From NCBI GenBank assembly GCA_965276835.1, contig OZ255631.1, forward strand, positions 5,270,001-5,334,000: DNA of 64,000 nt, in the 5' to 3' direction. The notes under the pieces were generated by a model. The model worked only from the letters and a program-made list of their open reading frames with translations, made no database searches and was not told where the DNA came from. The position numbers and the translations under genes are program-made. The DNA is from BOG-932 sp965276835. Its GTDB lineage: Bacteria; Pseudomonadota; Alphaproteobacteria; BOG-932; Roseiterribacteraceae. Shown here piece after piece: positions 43,520-53,408 of this stretch (position 1 is its first letter; each line of letters opens with the position of its first letter).

Positions 43520-43957
43520 ATGAAACGCCCGAGTAATCTTTTCTCTCTAGTTGGAACCATTCTTGGCACTGCTTTACTGGCATCAGGCACTGCGTCAGCC
43601 AACGGCGGCGAGTTTTTCCTGCCAGCGCCTGAGCACGGCAAAGTCGATTTGGTCTATTTCGGGCACATTAAAGACACCGACGGCAATTATATCGACGGCG
43701 CCGAAATGACGATCAAGGTCGCCGGCATGGGTATGTCCTTTCCGTTCGACAATGACAGCGTCGGGCATTACCGCAGCCCTGACATCGGTGCGTCGATCAA
43801 GGACAACGGCGAAAGCGTCGATCCCGGTAAAATTACAATCGGCTGCGCCAAGAAGGGCTATCGGATCGTACGGCCTACGACCGACGCGGTGCCGCTCAAG
43901 GCTGAAGGCACGTACGAGATCGACTTCGTGCTGGCGAAGGAGAACGCGGTTAATTAA
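43520..43957 (+). CDS. Exported protein with carboxypeptidase-regulatory-like fold
   Basis: 145 aa from ATG 43520 (GGGGAT upstream). The signal peptide MKRPSNLFSLVGTILGTALL ends ASA before NGGEFF. The mature part LVYFGHIKDTDGNYIDGAEM, TIKVAGMGMSFPF, GKITIGCAKKGYRIV, then GTYEIDFVL has the G-x-I-x-D-x-x-G-x-x-I-x-G-A pattern of small CarboxypepD_reg-like beta-sandwiches. Probably periplasmic. It shares operator site a with the paralogous clusters and converges with the COG4315 gene, so it is likely part of the same regulon. Confidence 0.62.
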   Translation: MKRPSNLFSLVGTILGTALLASGTASANGGEFFLPAPEHGKVDLVYFGHIKDTDGNYIDGAEMTIKVAGMGMSFPFDNDSVGHYRSPDIGASIKDNGESVDPGKITIGCAKKGYRIVRPTTDAVPLKAEGTYEIDFVLAKENAVN

Positions 43958-44002
43958 TCGGACCCCTGCGGCACCAGCTTTCTGCAGTGGCAGTCGCACG
44001 CT

Positions 44003-45301
44003 TTACGGCGTCAATATCCGCCAAACCAGCTCACCTACGCCACTCTTGATAACGAGGTCGGCGTCTGTGTACGGATCGTTATCTCTCATGATCTGGTAGG
44101 TTTCGTTGCCCAGCATGTCACCCGGCTTGCTGTCTCCGGTGAAAGTGTAGACCGGGTAACCGCGATAGACCCACTGCCTTCGGCCGTCATCGCGCGTTAC
44201 GACCTCCCAGTCGCCGGAGCCAAGCGCGTCGGCCGAGGCCTCGAGAATATTCCAGGTTTTTGTGCACTCGTCGTCGCAGACCGCCGTGCCGAGTATCATT
44301 CCGACCTTCGGCCGTCCGCGCGAACCGACACGCAGATTCTGGCCGTTTTCGGTACCAACGACGCGATCGCGGATATAAAGGGGCCGCCGGTTCGTCGTCG
44401 CCAAGTTCTTGCCGCCGAACCGGTTGCGCATAATCACGATTCCATTGGGCATGAAATTTCTAAAAACGACGGCTGCGTGCCATTTGCCATCTATGCCATC
44501 GCCGTTAACGTCGCCCGGTTCGACATCGCCGTCATAAGAATAGAGCAGCTGGCCTCTGAACGCCCATTGAAAGAGGCCGTCACCCCGATCGACGATGGTC
44601 AAGGTATTGACCGGCTTGGCCAGTTGTCCCGCCAGATAAGGCGCCCAGTGATCTGTGCAGGGGCTTGCCACGCAGCGTGGCTTGCCACCACTGCGCTCCT
44701 CGTCGAACGTGTATAGCGGCATTCCCTGTTGGTTGGTTAACACCTGTCCGGCGGCGTTGGCCGACTCTGCCAATTTGACGGCATTGGGCAATTTATAGTT
44801 CGCTCCGGGCGCAAATTCGGCGATATGCCAGACGCCGTCGTGACCGTTCCCGCCGCCGTCGCCGGGCTTCATGTCATGCGCATAGCGATAGAGGGGCTTT
44901 CCCCGCAGAGCCCACTGCTTGCTGCCGTCGTCGCGTGTTATGGGGGTCCATTCGCCAAAAGGCTGTGCATCGTTCGGTGCGGCCAGGGCCGGCCACAATC
45001 TGTTGCAATCGCCGGTGCACGCAGACTTGCCTGCTTCAGCATCACTATCGGATGTGTAGAGCGTCATGCCGTTGGCGTCGGCATAAGCGCTCACAGTAAC
45101 AGGAAACTGTTTTCCGGCTGCGGCGATAAATACAGATTTTCCAGTTTGTGCCATCTGATATGTCACGCCGGGGGGTGTTGCGAAGGGTGCCCGAACCGCA
45201 AACGCGGTTTGCGTCTGGATATCCGCCTCATAGAGATAGAAGGCGCCGGCGGCGACCATGACGCCAATCACGCCGACAGCGAGAAGAAATGCTGGCCGCA
45301 T
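44003..45301 (-). CDS. COG4315-type secreted-repeat protein, cluster A
   Basis: 432 aa. N-terminal membrane anchor or signal (about 5-25, AFLLAVGVIGVMVAAGAFYLY). The body has repeats of the secreted-repeat type: NGMTLYTSDSDAEAGKSACT followed by GDCNRLWPAL; QGMPLYTFDEE...CVASPCTDHW; and RRPLYIRD...CDDECTKTW. Each is followed by DDGxxQWAxRGxPLY-like strands. Paired cysteines (C-x-x-x-C) recur. Such proteins are periplasmic or envelope-bound, of unknown role, with a conserved Y-x-[FWY]-x-x-D pattern. Last gene of the leftward four-gene cluster, paralogous to 58369-59571. Confidence 0.78.
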   Translation of the reverse strand: MRPAFLLAVGVIGVMVAAGAFYLYEADIQTQTAFAVRAPFATPPGVTYQMAQTGKSVFIAAAGKQFPVTVSAYADANGMTLYTSDSDAEAGKSACTGDCNRLWPALAAPNDAQPFGEWTPITRDDGSKQWALRGKPLYRYAHDMKPGDGGGNGHDGVWHIAEFAPGANYKLPNAVKLAESANAAGQVLTNQQGMPLYTFDEERSGGKPRCVASPCTDHWAPYLAGQLAKPVNTLTIVDRGDGLFQWAFRGQLLYSYDGDVEPGDVNGDGIDGKWHAAVVFRNFMPNGIVIMRNRFGGKNLATTNRRPLYIRDRVVGTENGQNLRVGSRGRPKVGMILGTAVCDDECTKTWNILEASADALGSGDWEVVTRDDGRRQWVYRGYPVYTFTGDSKPGDMLGNETYQIMRDNDPYTDADLVIKSGVGELVWRILTP

Positions 45302-45339
45302 GGTCTATTTCCTCCAAGCGCTGAGCCACTTGCGACCGG

Positions 45340-46680
45340 TCACGTCATGATCTCGGTGATCGTCTTCGATGTTTGCATGCCCTCGGTCCCCCAACTGCTG
45401 ACGGGAACGCCCATAGCCTGCTGCATCGTTAGGCCGACACGGCTCACAGGGTCGCCCACCGCCGCAATGTGCAGTCCGGTCTTGATCCGCCCGTTGCCAC
45501 CGCCAAATGTCAGTATCGGCATGTTTTCCAGTGAATGGACCTTGGCATATCCGGTGTCGGTGCCGGTCATCATGATTGTGCGGTCGAGCAATGTGTGGTC
45601 GCCTTCGCGAATGCCGTCGAGTGTCGAGACCATAAAGGCGAGGCTGGTCATGATTTCATTGAAGAACCAGGCAAGTGTCGGCTGGTAACCCAATTGAGCG
45701 TCGACCGGCTCTTCGTGGCTGAATTCATGATGCGTCTGCGTACCGCCGGCCCGCCTGAGCGACGAGGTGGCGTCGGCGAATGCGACATTGATGATCTGGG
45801 TTTGGCCACAGGCCAGCGCGTGGGCCAGGAGACCGGCGAACAGCTTGTGATTGTTTTTCACAATTTCGATCTCGGTCCCGATCGGAGTTTCGTCGACTTT
45901 TCCCGGAACAGTGCATGCTGCGAGGGGCGCGGGCTTTTGCAGTTCCAGGTCAAGCTGCTGCTCTAATTCCCGGACTGAGGTGAAATATTCGTCGAGCCGC
46001 GCCTTATCTGCGTTGCCGAGGGACCGCTCGAACTTCTGCCGGTGGTCGCTAACCGCCGACAGCGCGCTGCGGCGGACCATAACGCCCGGGTCCGGCTTGA
46101 AGTCGGCTGCATTTGGGTCGGCGAATCCGGGACCGAAAATGCGGATATAGAGTGCCGCTGGCGAAACCTCACCGGGATTGACGACGGCGCCACTGCGCCT
46201 GCTTTGGCTGTGCGAGGGATTGCCCGTGCAAGCGACTTCCAGCGATCGGAAACGCGTGCGCGTGCCGATCTGGTCCGCGATAAGCGTATCGACGCTCGGT
46301 TTGTCCGCAGTCATCGTGTGGGGCACCGTGCCGGTCAGAATTCCCTGGACGCCGGAGAAATGCACGCCATTAGGCTGGCCGTTGAGAAATGTCTTCATGC
46401 CGCTATAGACGTTCATCTTGGCCATGTAGGGCGTGAGCGGCTGCAGTTCGACATTCATCGTTTCCAGCTTGCCCGGCTTAGCGGGTTCCCAACGGCCGGG
46501 ATTGAGGCCCAGGCCCCAGAACCATGTGCCGAAATTGACCGGCAGCGCCTGTCCGTCGGCAAGCGCCGTTCCATTGGTATTTAGGAAGCAATCCAGGAAC
46601 GGCAGGCCGACGGTGACGGCGCTACCGCCCAGCATGCCGCGCAATACGCCGCGGCGATTTAGGGATTTCGTCGAGATCAT
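45340..46680 (-). CDS. DUF1552 Tat-exported protein, cluster A
   Basis: 446 aa. Twin-arginine signal LNRRGVLRGMLGGSAVTVGL, then the DUF1552 hallmark LPVNFGTWFWGLGLNPGRW. Later motifs: GTVPHTMTADKPSVDTLIAD, FGPGFADPNAADF, DKARLDEYFTSVRELEQQ and HHEFSHEEP. DUF1552 proteins occur with DUF1592/DUF1588 proteins in planctomycetes and some proteobacteria and have a sulfatase/alkaline-phosphatase-like look. The substrate is unknown. The start overlaps the DUF1592 stop (ATGA). Its paralogue is 57032-58369. Confidence 0.85.
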   Translation of the reverse strand: MISTKSLNRRGVLRGMLGGSAVTVGLPFLDCFLNTNGTALADGQALPVNFGTWFWGLGLNPGRWEPAKPGKLETMNVELQPLTPYMAKMNVYSGMKTFLNGQPNGVHFSGVQGILTGTVPHTMTADKPSVDTLIADQIGTRTRFRSLEVACTGNPSHSQSRRSGAVVNPGEVSPAALYIRIFGPGFADPNAADFKPDPGVMVRRSALSAVSDHRQKFERSLGNADKARLDEYFTSVRELEQQLDLELQKPAPLAACTVPGKVDETPIGTEIEIVKNNHKLFAGLLAHALACGQTQIINVAFADATSSLRRAGGTQTHHEFSHEEPVDAQLGYQPTLAWFFNEIMTSLAFMVSTLDGIREGDHTLLDRTIMMTGTDTGYAKVHSLENMPILTFGGGNGRIKTGLHIAAVGDPVSRVGLTMQQAMGVPVSSWGTEGMQTSKTITEIMT

Positions 46681-48368
46681 TTCTGAGCCTCCCGATTGGG
46701 ATTTGTGTCGGCCGCCAATTTGGCGGACGTATCAAGCGCGCCCATCTGCGGCGGTGCCAGACGATAAAATTCCGGGCTCGTCGCAATCCGGCGCAGCAGA
46801 GCCGGGAGGCGATAGCCGTCGTCCTTGAACCCCGCTTGCAGGGTTTTTACCCATTCGCTCTCGCCCTTGGCCGGCAATCTGCCCAGGCCATAAGACGAGG
46901 CACGCGTAACGACACAGGCGGGCGCGGCCGGGTCGTCGTGCACTGCACGGGCCAAGCCGGCCGCGTCGGTGAATTTCATGCCGTCCAGTTCGCCGGACGT
47001 GTCAATCGTCTCACCATTCTCGCTGGCGCGCAGCGAACCGCCGGAGTCGAATGCTTCCAAGCCCAGCCCGACCGGATCCATGATCTTATGACAGCCGGCG
47101 CAGGTCGCTTCGGTCGCATGAGCGTGCAACCTGGCGCGGGCAGTCTTGTATTGCGGGTTCTTCGTATCTTGCACGAGCGTGAAATTCACATTGGCGGGCG
47201 GTGTCGGCACGCGCTGGCACAGCAGAACTTCACGCACCGCTTTGCCACGCAGCGTCGGCGAACTGCGGCCCGGATGGGAATGCAGCGCAACGAACGCCAA
47301 TTGTGAGACGATGCCGGCGCGCGGATCGCCTTCAGGGAAGGTGTAGGGCACCCAACTACCGGCCGGCGCGACAAGCGGTTCCTGATACACAGAGGCCAGC
47401 AACCGTGTCAGATAGGTCTTGCGGGTCGTGAAGATGTCCCGGTAATCGCCCTTTTCGGTCAGCAGAGCGTTGGTGATTGTGCGCAGGGTTTGTTCCTGTG
47501 CGTCTTTCGCGACGTTGCCGTTAAACTTCGGGAAGATCATCGGATCCTTGGCCAGCGTCGCGAACTCCTCGAAGCCGAGCATATCTGCAAAAAAAGCCCT
47601 CACGCCGTCTTGCAAGCGGGGGGAGGCGATCATGCGGTCGACCTGCTTTTCAAGGCCCCGGTCGGTATTCAGGTCGCCATGTTCCGCCGCCGCCAGCAAT
47701 TCAGGATCAGGCGCAGCGTTCCATAGGAAAAAGCTTAACTGCGACGCCTTCGAATAGGCGTCCATGCGATACCGCCCGGAATGGTTGGGGTCGGCCTCGG
47801 CCACCTCCTGGCGAAACAGGAAGTCCGGCGAAACCAGCATCGTTGCGAGGCTTGTGCCCAGTCCAGAATAAAAATCATTCAGGCTTGCGGCGGCGTTGTT
47901 CGCGACCTTCACCTGTAGACTGAGTTCGTCCTGCGTTAGCGGCCGACGGTACAGCATCTTGCCTACGTCGGCCAGAAACTGGCCCGCGCAGCCGTCGTCG
48001 GGCTGCTTTAGATTGGCCGGCTTGCACGGGATGAGCATGTCGCGGTTCTGCTCGCTGACGACCTGGGAGGCGACGTTGCGAGCGATCTGGTCGTAATCCT
48101 CAAGTCCCGACGCGGTGACCGAGACCTGGCTCGCCCCTACCGCCAACAATCCGTCGCGGCGAATATCTGGCTCGAACCGTCCGCCCACCCTAATTGTTGA
48201 GCCGAACAGGTCGGTGACGATTTGCCGGTACTGATCCTGGCTAAGCCGCCGTGTGGCGCCTCCAACCGCTGTAGGTTTGTCATCGGCGGCCGACGGCAAG
48301 CCCCCCATGAGCGTTCCGATTGCGGCCGCGAACGAAAGGAATACGAATACTTTTCGGGCGGATGCCAT
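46677..48368 (-). CDS. DUF1592/DUF1588/DUF1585 multidomain protein with CxxCH, cluster A
   Basis: 563 aa with a signal peptide (FVFLSFAAAIGTLMGGLPSA). Domain order: DUF1587-like RRLSQDQYRQIVTDLFGS; DUF1595 GKMLYRRPLTQDELSL; DUF1592 SKASQLSFFLWNAAPD then GVRAFFADMLGF; DUF1588 LHSHPGRSSPTLRGKAVRE; then CAGCHKIMDPVGLGLEAFD (a CxxCH that could bind heme c) and DUF1585 ACVVTRASSYGLGRLP. This is the planctomycete-cytochrome-associated architecture, here in a proteobacterium. An envelope redox role is inferred. Its paralogue is 55332-57035. Confidence 0.85.
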   Translation of the reverse strand: MASARKVFVFLSFAAAIGTLMGGLPSAADDKPTAVGGATRRLSQDQYRQIVTDLFGSTIRVGGRFEPDIRRDGLLAVGASQVSVTASGLEDYDQIARNVASQVVSEQNRDMLIPCKPANLKQPDDGCAGQFLADVGKMLYRRPLTQDELSLQVKVANNAAASLNDFYSGLGTSLATMLVSPDFLFRQEVAEADPNHSGRYRMDAYSKASQLSFFLWNAAPDPELLAAAEHGDLNTDRGLEKQVDRMIASPRLQDGVRAFFADMLGFEEFATLAKDPMIFPKFNGNVAKDAQEQTLRTITNALLTEKGDYRDIFTTRKTYLTRLLASVYQEPLVAPAGSWVPYTFPEGDPRAGIVSQLAFVALHSHPGRSSPTLRGKAVREVLLCQRVPTPPANVNFTLVQDTKNPQYKTARARLHAHATEATCAGCHKIMDPVGLGLEAFDSGGSLRASENGETIDTSGELDGMKFTDAAGLARAVHDDPAAPACVVTRASSYGLGRLPAKGESEWVKTLQAGFKDDGYRLPALLRRIATSPEFYRLAPPQMGALDTSAKLAADTNPNREAQK

Positions 48369-48370
48369 CG

Positions 48371-49552
48371 TCAGTGCGCCCCAGATTCGTTGCCGATTTC
48401 CGCGGCCTGTGCCGTCGTGGTTGGCTTTCCGCCGACAGGCGCCAGATAAGCCGGAACGGCTTCCACGACATAGGCACAGGAAATCTGGCGGTTTTGTCCC
48501 GTCTGCGGGTCAGGGTCGTAGTCGGCGTCACGTTTCAGCGCATAATAATAGGCCGGCATATCCACTGAGGACGCGTACTCGTTGATGTATCCTCTGACCG
48601 CGATACCAGCCCAGACCGTGTACCAGGGCTGATAGCCGCCGAGTATTCCGCGTGCATTCCCGTCCGGGTTGATCACCAGCCGGAAATGGGCCTTGGTCAG
48701 CCGCAAGTCGGGCTGGATATAAGGATCGAAGAACATAAACAGGCTCGGGACTTCGGCGGTGATTACGCCGCCCCGAAGATGCCCCTTGAGCACGTTATGC
48801 GAGCGCGGATCCGGATCAACTTGATAGGTCATGTCGGCCTGCGCGGTATTGCCGTTGGTATCGCGTGTGATGCGTTCGAGTGCGCGGTCGAAGGTCACCG
48901 TGACCTCACCGTCCTTGGAAAAACCGTTGGGCGCATCGACGCCGATCACCCACGCCGGGATGACGTTGCGCACAGCGTCCCAAGTTACATCCGCATAGGC
49001 AGCTCGTCCGGGAGGCGGCAGGCCGCGCAACGATCGGATGCAGCCATTGGCCTTGTAAAGCTGATTATTGACGCCGACCTCATGCGTCTCGGGATCCTCG
49101 AATTTGCTCGGCGAACCTGCGCCTTTGCCATCCAAGTTGAAGCCATAGGCGTATTTGCCGCTAACCTCGATAAAGCCGGGATCGGGCATGGTCTCGGGAT
49201 GAATATAGACATCGTCCTTGCGGTTGCCGCGTGTCTCCACCATCGGAACCCACGGCTGCCCTAGGCCGCCCTCTCCAGGAAAGTCCTTCAGGGCGGTTTC
49301 GATCTCCTCGTGGGAATATCCGGCTTTCGCCAATTCGGCGCGGTAGAAATCGATCGCGGAGAGGTTCAGGCCGTTGGGACAGTCGGTTTTTCCATCGGAG
49401 TAGTTTGCGTTGGAAAAAAAGCTGACGACGAAGCCTTTGGTTTCGGCCGCCGCTGTCCCTGCCGTTGCGACAAAAGCAGCGCAAACGAGCAGCATCGGGG
49501 CGATCAATCGCCCCACACCATCGCCCTTTATCGCCAGAGCATTGTGAGCCAT
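48371..49552 (-). CDS. 393-aa exported protein, first gene of cluster A
   Basis: Signal peptide (LIAPMLLVCAAFVATAGTAAA, cut before ETKGFVV). The mature protein has landmarks shared with 54161-55342: KGFVVSFFSNANYSDG, CPNGLNLSAIDFYRAEL, DPETHEVGVNNQLYKANGCI, LGGYQPWYTVWAG, DPDPQTGQNRQISCAYVVEA. Both copies are exactly 393 aa with the starts chosen. The family is not one I recognise. The pattern is strand-rich with two Cys. Operator site b lies 105 bp upstream, in the orientation of this gene. Confidence 0.75.
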   Translation of the reverse strand: MAHNALAIKGDGVGRLIAPMLLVCAAFVATAGTAAAETKGFVVSFFSNANYSDGKTDCPNGLNLSAIDFYRAELAKAGYSHEEIETALKDFPGEGGLGQPWVPMVETRGNRKDDVYIHPETMPDPGFIEVSGKYAYGFNLDGKGAGSPSKFEDPETHEVGVNNQLYKANGCIRSLRGLPPPGRAAYADVTWDAVRNVIPAWVIGVDAPNGFSKDGEVTVTFDRALERITRDTNGNTAQADMTYQVDPDPRSHNVLKGHLRGGVITAEVPSLFMFFDPYIQPDLRLTKAHFRLVINPDGNARGILGGYQPWYTVWAGIAVRGYINEYASSVDMPAYYYALKRDADYDPDPQTGQNRQISCAYVVEAVPAYLAPVGGKPTTTAQAAEIGNESGAH

Positions 49553-49656
49553 TCATTTCCTCCTATCGCGGACTAGGCTCCCCAGAAATTCGGCCGCATC
49601 CCACTGTCAGTCGTCCACGATCTCTTTTCAGGGCTGGCAGCATCCGATAAAAAGTA

Positions 49657-49669
49657 GGACATAACGTCC
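49657..49669 (-). promoter_or_regulatory. Operator palindrome, site b
   Basis: Read on the minus strand: GGAC-GTTAT-GTCC followed by TACTTT, about 105 bp upstream of the leftward cluster A start. Same pattern as sites a, c and d. It shares the 317-bp divergent promoter region 49553-49869 with site c. Confidence 0.68.
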
Positions 49670-49825
49670 GACATTAGATTGATGATTATGCGGAAGATCG
49701 AAGCTGGTCAAGCAATATCCGTGAGCGCTCGGGCATCCTTGAAGGGCCTTTCGCATCTATCGCGCTTACGAGGTGGTTGATCAGGCTTGACCTGATCCAA
49801 TCCCCTCAATATTTGTAAAAATATG

Positions 49826-49838
49826 GGACGTCATGTCC
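49826..49838 (+). promoter_or_regulatory. Operator palindrome, site c
   Basis: GGAC-GTCAT-GTCC followed by TACGTT, ending 31 bp before the oxidoreductase start at 49870. The closeness to the start codon suggests repression by blocking RNA polymerase. Same oriented pattern as sites a, b and d. Confidence 0.7.
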
Positions 49839-49869
49839 TACGTTAATTTGCATTAAACATAATCGGACG

Positions 49870-52800
49870 ATGATGAACCTGACTTCGATCTCGCTGGACG
49901 ATAAATACACGGCCACGTCGGGGCGGGTGTATCTGACCGGCATACAGGCGCTGGTGCGGCTGCCGATCAGCCAGCATCTGCGCGATGTCGAGGCCGGGCT
50001 GAACACGGCGGGCTATATCTCCGGCTATCGCGGATCGCCGCTCAGCGGTTACGACACGGAGATATTCAAAGCCAAGAAGATATTGGAACCAAACAATATT
50101 TTCTTCGATCCCGGCCTGAATGAGGAGCTGGGGGCGACCGCGGTTTGGGGCTCGCAGCAGGCTGGCATTTTCGGCAAGCCGAAATTCGATGGCGTCCACG
50201 CGATCTGGTACGCCAAGAACCCGGGGCTGGACCGCGCCGGCGATGCGCTGAAGCATGGAAACTTCAACGGTTCCGCCAAGTTGGGCGGCGTGCTGGCGGT
50301 GGTCGGCGACGACCATGCGGCCAAATCCGCCACCATGCCGAACCAGGGCGATTTCGCCTTTATGTCGTTCGGGATGCCGATACTGTATCCCAGCAACGTG
50401 CAGGAGGTGATCGATTTCGGCCTGTATGGCTGGGCGATGTCGCGGTTTTCCGGCTGCTGGATCGGCTTCAAGGTGCTGCCGCAGCTGATGGACGCCTCGG
50501 CCTCGGTGTCGATCGATCCGGGCCGTATCTCCTTGATAAACCCTGAGTTTTCGTTCCCGCCGGATGGCGTAAACATTCGTTGGCCGGACGATCGGTTCAC
50601 GCCTGAGGCGCGGCTGCTGGACTTCAAATTGCCGGCGGCGCAGGCCTTTGCGCGGGCCAATAAGGTCGACCGGGTGGCGTTCGGCGCGGGCAAAAGGTTC
50701 GGCATCGTCACCGCCGGCAAGTCGTTCCTGGACGTGCTGCAGGCGCTGGACGAGCTGGGCATCGACGAGCGCCGGGCCAACCAGCTGGGCATTTCCGTCT
50801 TAAAGCTGGGGCTTACCTGGCCGATCGATCCCGTTGGTGCAAAAGAGTTTTGTGAGGGCCGCGAAGAAATCTTCGTGGTCGAGGAAAAGCAGCCGATCAT
50901 CCAGGATCAGCTGCGCACCATCCTCTATCACCTGCCGGAAAATCGCCGCCCCCGCGTGGTCGGCCAGACCGATCAGGAGGGCCGGCCGGTCCTCTCGGCC
51001 AAGATGGACCTGGACCCGCTGGAGGTTGCCCAGGCGCTCGGCCGCCGCCTGCTCGCACTGGCGCCGGACGATGAGTTGACGCATCGATTATCGCACATTG
51101 ATGCGCAACTTTCGGCCCCCAAATGGGCCAAAACGAAGATGCAGCGCGTGCCCTATTTCTGCTCCGGCTGCCCGCACTCCTCGTCGATCCCGCGCCCGAT
51201 GGACAGCCGCGAGATGGGCGGCATCGGTTGCCACTGGATGGCGGTGTGGCACCCCGAGTTCGACCTGGAGCCGTCAACCCAGATGGGCGGCGAGGGCGCC
51301 AACTGGGTCGGCCAGGCGCGCTTCACCGAAAGCGATCATGTCTTCCAGAATCTGGGCGACGGCACCTATTACCATTCCGGCTATCTGGCGATCCGCTGGG
51401 CGATCTCCAGCAATGTGAACATCACCTATAAGATCCTCTATAACGACGCCTCGGCGATGACCGGCGGGCAGCCGGTCGAGGGCCACCCGACGGTCGCGAT
51501 GATCACCAATCAGCTGCATGGCGAGGGCGTGCGCCGCATCGCCGTGGTGTCCGACGAGCCCGGCAAGTACCCGTCCAACATAGGATTCGCCCCCGGCACC
51601 ACCATCCATCACCGCGATGAGATGGAGGCCCTGCAGATCGAGCTGCGCGCCATAAAGGGCACGACCGTCATCGTCTATGACCAGACCTGCGCGGCCGAAA
51701 AGCGCCGGCGGCGGAAGCGCGGCACGATGCCGGATCCGCAAGCCCGCATGTTCATCAACGACCTGGTATGCGAGGGCTGCGGCGATTGCAGCGTGCAGTC
51801 GAACTGCATCTCGGTCGAGCCGATCGAGACCGATTTCGGGCGCAAGCGCCACATCAACCAGTCCAGCTGCAACAAGGATTATTCCTGCAAGTCCGGCTTC
51901 TGCCCCAGCTTCGTGACGGTCGAGGGCGGGACGCTGCGCAAGCATAAGGCCAAGGAGAACGTGGCCGAACTGGTGGCCACCCTGCCGCAGCCGCGGGCGC
52001 AATCGTTGGACAAGCCCTATAACCTGGTCGTCACCGGCATCGGCGGCACAGGCGTCATCACTGTCGGCGCCCTGCTGGGCATGGCGGCGCATATCGAGGG
52101 CAAGGGCTCCTCCGTGCTGGACTCGATCGGCCTGGCGCAAAAGAACGGCTCCGTCCTCTCCTATGTCCGCGTCAGCGCGACGCCGGAGGCGCTGACCACC
52201 GCGCGCATCCCGCTGGGCGCGACCGACTGCCTGATCGGCTGCGACATGGTGGTGGCCGCCGGGCCCGAGGCAATGGTGGCGATGGCCAAAGGCCGGACGC
52301 GCGGCGTGGTCAACGGCAACGTGACGCCGACCGCCGCCTTCGTTCTGAACCCCGATGTCGACACCGACACCAGCGAGCTGTCGAACCGCCTGAACCGCAC
52401 CTTGGGCAAGGATGCGCTTGACTTCATCGACGCGCAGGAGCTGTCGGCCCGCCTGCTGGGCGATGCCATCGGCCAGAACGTCATGCTGCTGGGCGCGGCA
52501 TACCAGAAGGGTCTGCTGCCGGTGGGGCTGGCGGCTCTGGAGCAGGCGATCGAGATGAACGGCGTGGGAATTCCCATGAACCGCGAGGCGTTTGCATGGG
52601 GCCGCCTGGCCGCGCATGACCTCGCCATGGTGGAACGGATCGCCGGACTGCGCGCGGACCGCAAGGTGCCGGTCTCAGAGTCGGTGGCGGACATGGTGGC
52701 CCGCCGCGCCCTATTCCTGACCGACTATCAGAACGCCGCCTATGCCGCGCGTTACCGTTCGCTGGTGGACGAAACGCAAAAGGCGGAGCAGGCGGCCGTG

Positions 52801-53340
52801 CCCGGAGCCACCGCGCTCAGCAAAGCGGTCGCCCGCTATTACTTCAAGCTGATGGCCTATAAGGACGAGTATGAGGTGGCGCGCCTGCACACCGACCCGG
52901 CCTTCCTGGAAAAACTGAAGGCCGAATTCGACGGCGACTTCAAACTCGCCTTCAACCTGGCCCCCCCGATCATGGCCAAGCCCGACCCCGTGAGCGGCGA
53001 ACCGACCAAGAAGCGCTTCGGCCCGTGGGTGGTTTCGTTGTTCAAGGTTCTGCGCGCGCTGAAGGGCCTGCGCGGCACCCCGTTCGACATCTTCGGCTAT
53101 TCCGAGGAACGCAAGCTGGAGCGCCGGCTGATTGTGGAATATGCCGACCGGATGCGGGGGCTGCTCAGCCGGCTGTCGGCAGTGAATTACGACGTGGCCG
53201 TCGAGATCGCGAGCATTCCCGAGCGCATCCGCGGCTATGGCCACATCAAGCGCCGGCACCTGGCCGAGGTGAAGCCGAAGGAAGCCGAACTGCTGGCCGC
53301 GTTCGAGCATGCCCGGCCGGAGGTTGTGGCGGCGGAGTAG
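49870..53340 (+). CDS. Indolepyruvate-type 2-oxoacid:ferredoxin oxidoreductase, fused
   Basis: A 1156-aa fused IorA/IorB-type enzyme (ATG 49870; a second ATG directly follows). The N-terminus has the pyruvate-ferredoxin-type domain (LTGIQALVRLPISQHLRD, SGYRGSPLSGYDTEIF). The TPP half has VPYFCSGCPHSSSIPRP near 431 and GGIGCHWMAVWHPEFD. Iron-sulfur ligands lie at CEGCGDCSVQSNC (about 634) and SCNKDYSCKSGFC. The IorB-like part begins VVTGIGGTGVITVGALLG near 720, followed by a DUF6537-like tail. It oxidatively decarboxylates a 2-oxoacid (aryl- or branched-chain) to an acyl-CoA with reduced ferredoxin. Site c lies upstream, and a MaoC gene follows after 68 bp. Confidence 0.88.
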   Translation: MMNLTSISLDDKYTATSGRVYLTGIQALVRLPISQHLRDVEAGLNTAGYISGYRGSPLSGYDTEIFKAKKILEPNNIFFDPGLNEELGATAVWGSQQAGIFGKPKFDGVHAIWYAKNPGLDRAGDALKHGNFNGSAKLGGVLAVVGDDHAAKSATMPNQGDFAFMSFGMPILYPSNVQEVIDFGLYGWAMSRFSGCWIGFKVLPQLMDASASVSIDPGRISLINPEFSFPPDGVNIRWPDDRFTPEARLLDFKLPAAQAFARANKVDRVAFGAGKRFGIVTAGKSFLDVLQALDELGIDERRANQLGISVLKLGLTWPIDPVGAKEFCEGREEIFVVEEKQPIIQDQLRTILYHLPENRRPRVVGQTDQEGRPVLSAKMDLDPLEVAQALGRRLLALAPDDELTHRLSHIDAQLSAPKWAKTKMQRVPYFCSGCPHSSSIPRPMDSREMGGIGCHWMAVWHPEFDLEPSTQMGGEGANWVGQARFTESDHVFQNLGDGTYYHSGYLAIRWAISSNVNITYKILYNDASAMTGGQPVEGHPTVAMITNQLHGEGVRRIAVVSDEPGKYPSNIGFAPGTTIHHRDEMEALQIELRAIKGTTVIVYDQTCAAEKRRRRKRGTMPDPQARMFINDLVCEGCGDCSVQSNCISVEPIETDFGRKRHINQSSCNKDYSCKSGFCPSFVTVEGGTLRKHKAKENVAELVATLPQPRAQSLDKPYNLVVTGIGGTGVITVGALLGMAAHIEGKGSSVLDSIGLAQKNGSVLSYVRVSATPEALTTARIPLGATDCLIGCDMVVAAGPEAMVAMAKGRTRGVVNGNVTPTAAFVLNPDVDTDTSELSNRLNRTLGKDALDFIDAQELSARLLGDAIGQNVMLLGAAYQKGLLPVGLAALEQAIEMNGVGIPMNREAFAWGRLAAHDLAMVERIAGLRADRKVPVSESVADMVARRALFLTDYQNAAYAARYRSLVDETQKAEQAAVPGATALSKAVARYYFKLMAYKDEYEVARLHTDPAFLEKLKAEFDGDFKLAFNLAPPIMAKPDPVSGEPTKKRFGPWVVSLFKVLRALKGLRGTPFDIFGYSEERKLERRLIVEYADRMRGLLSRLSAVNYDVAVEIASIPERIRGYGHIKRRHLAEVKPKEAELLAAFEHARPEVVAAE

Positions 53341-53408
53341 GGGCTACAGTGGGTTGGTCCACGGCAGCGGCAACGAGACGGCATACCAAATTGTGAGTGA
53401 GGGAATAA

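Noticed and set aside
51274..52617. Long antisense open frame opposite the oxidoreductase gene
   Set aside because: High-GC shadow of a clearly coding, motif-complete gene; the translation is Arg/His/Gly-rich noise.
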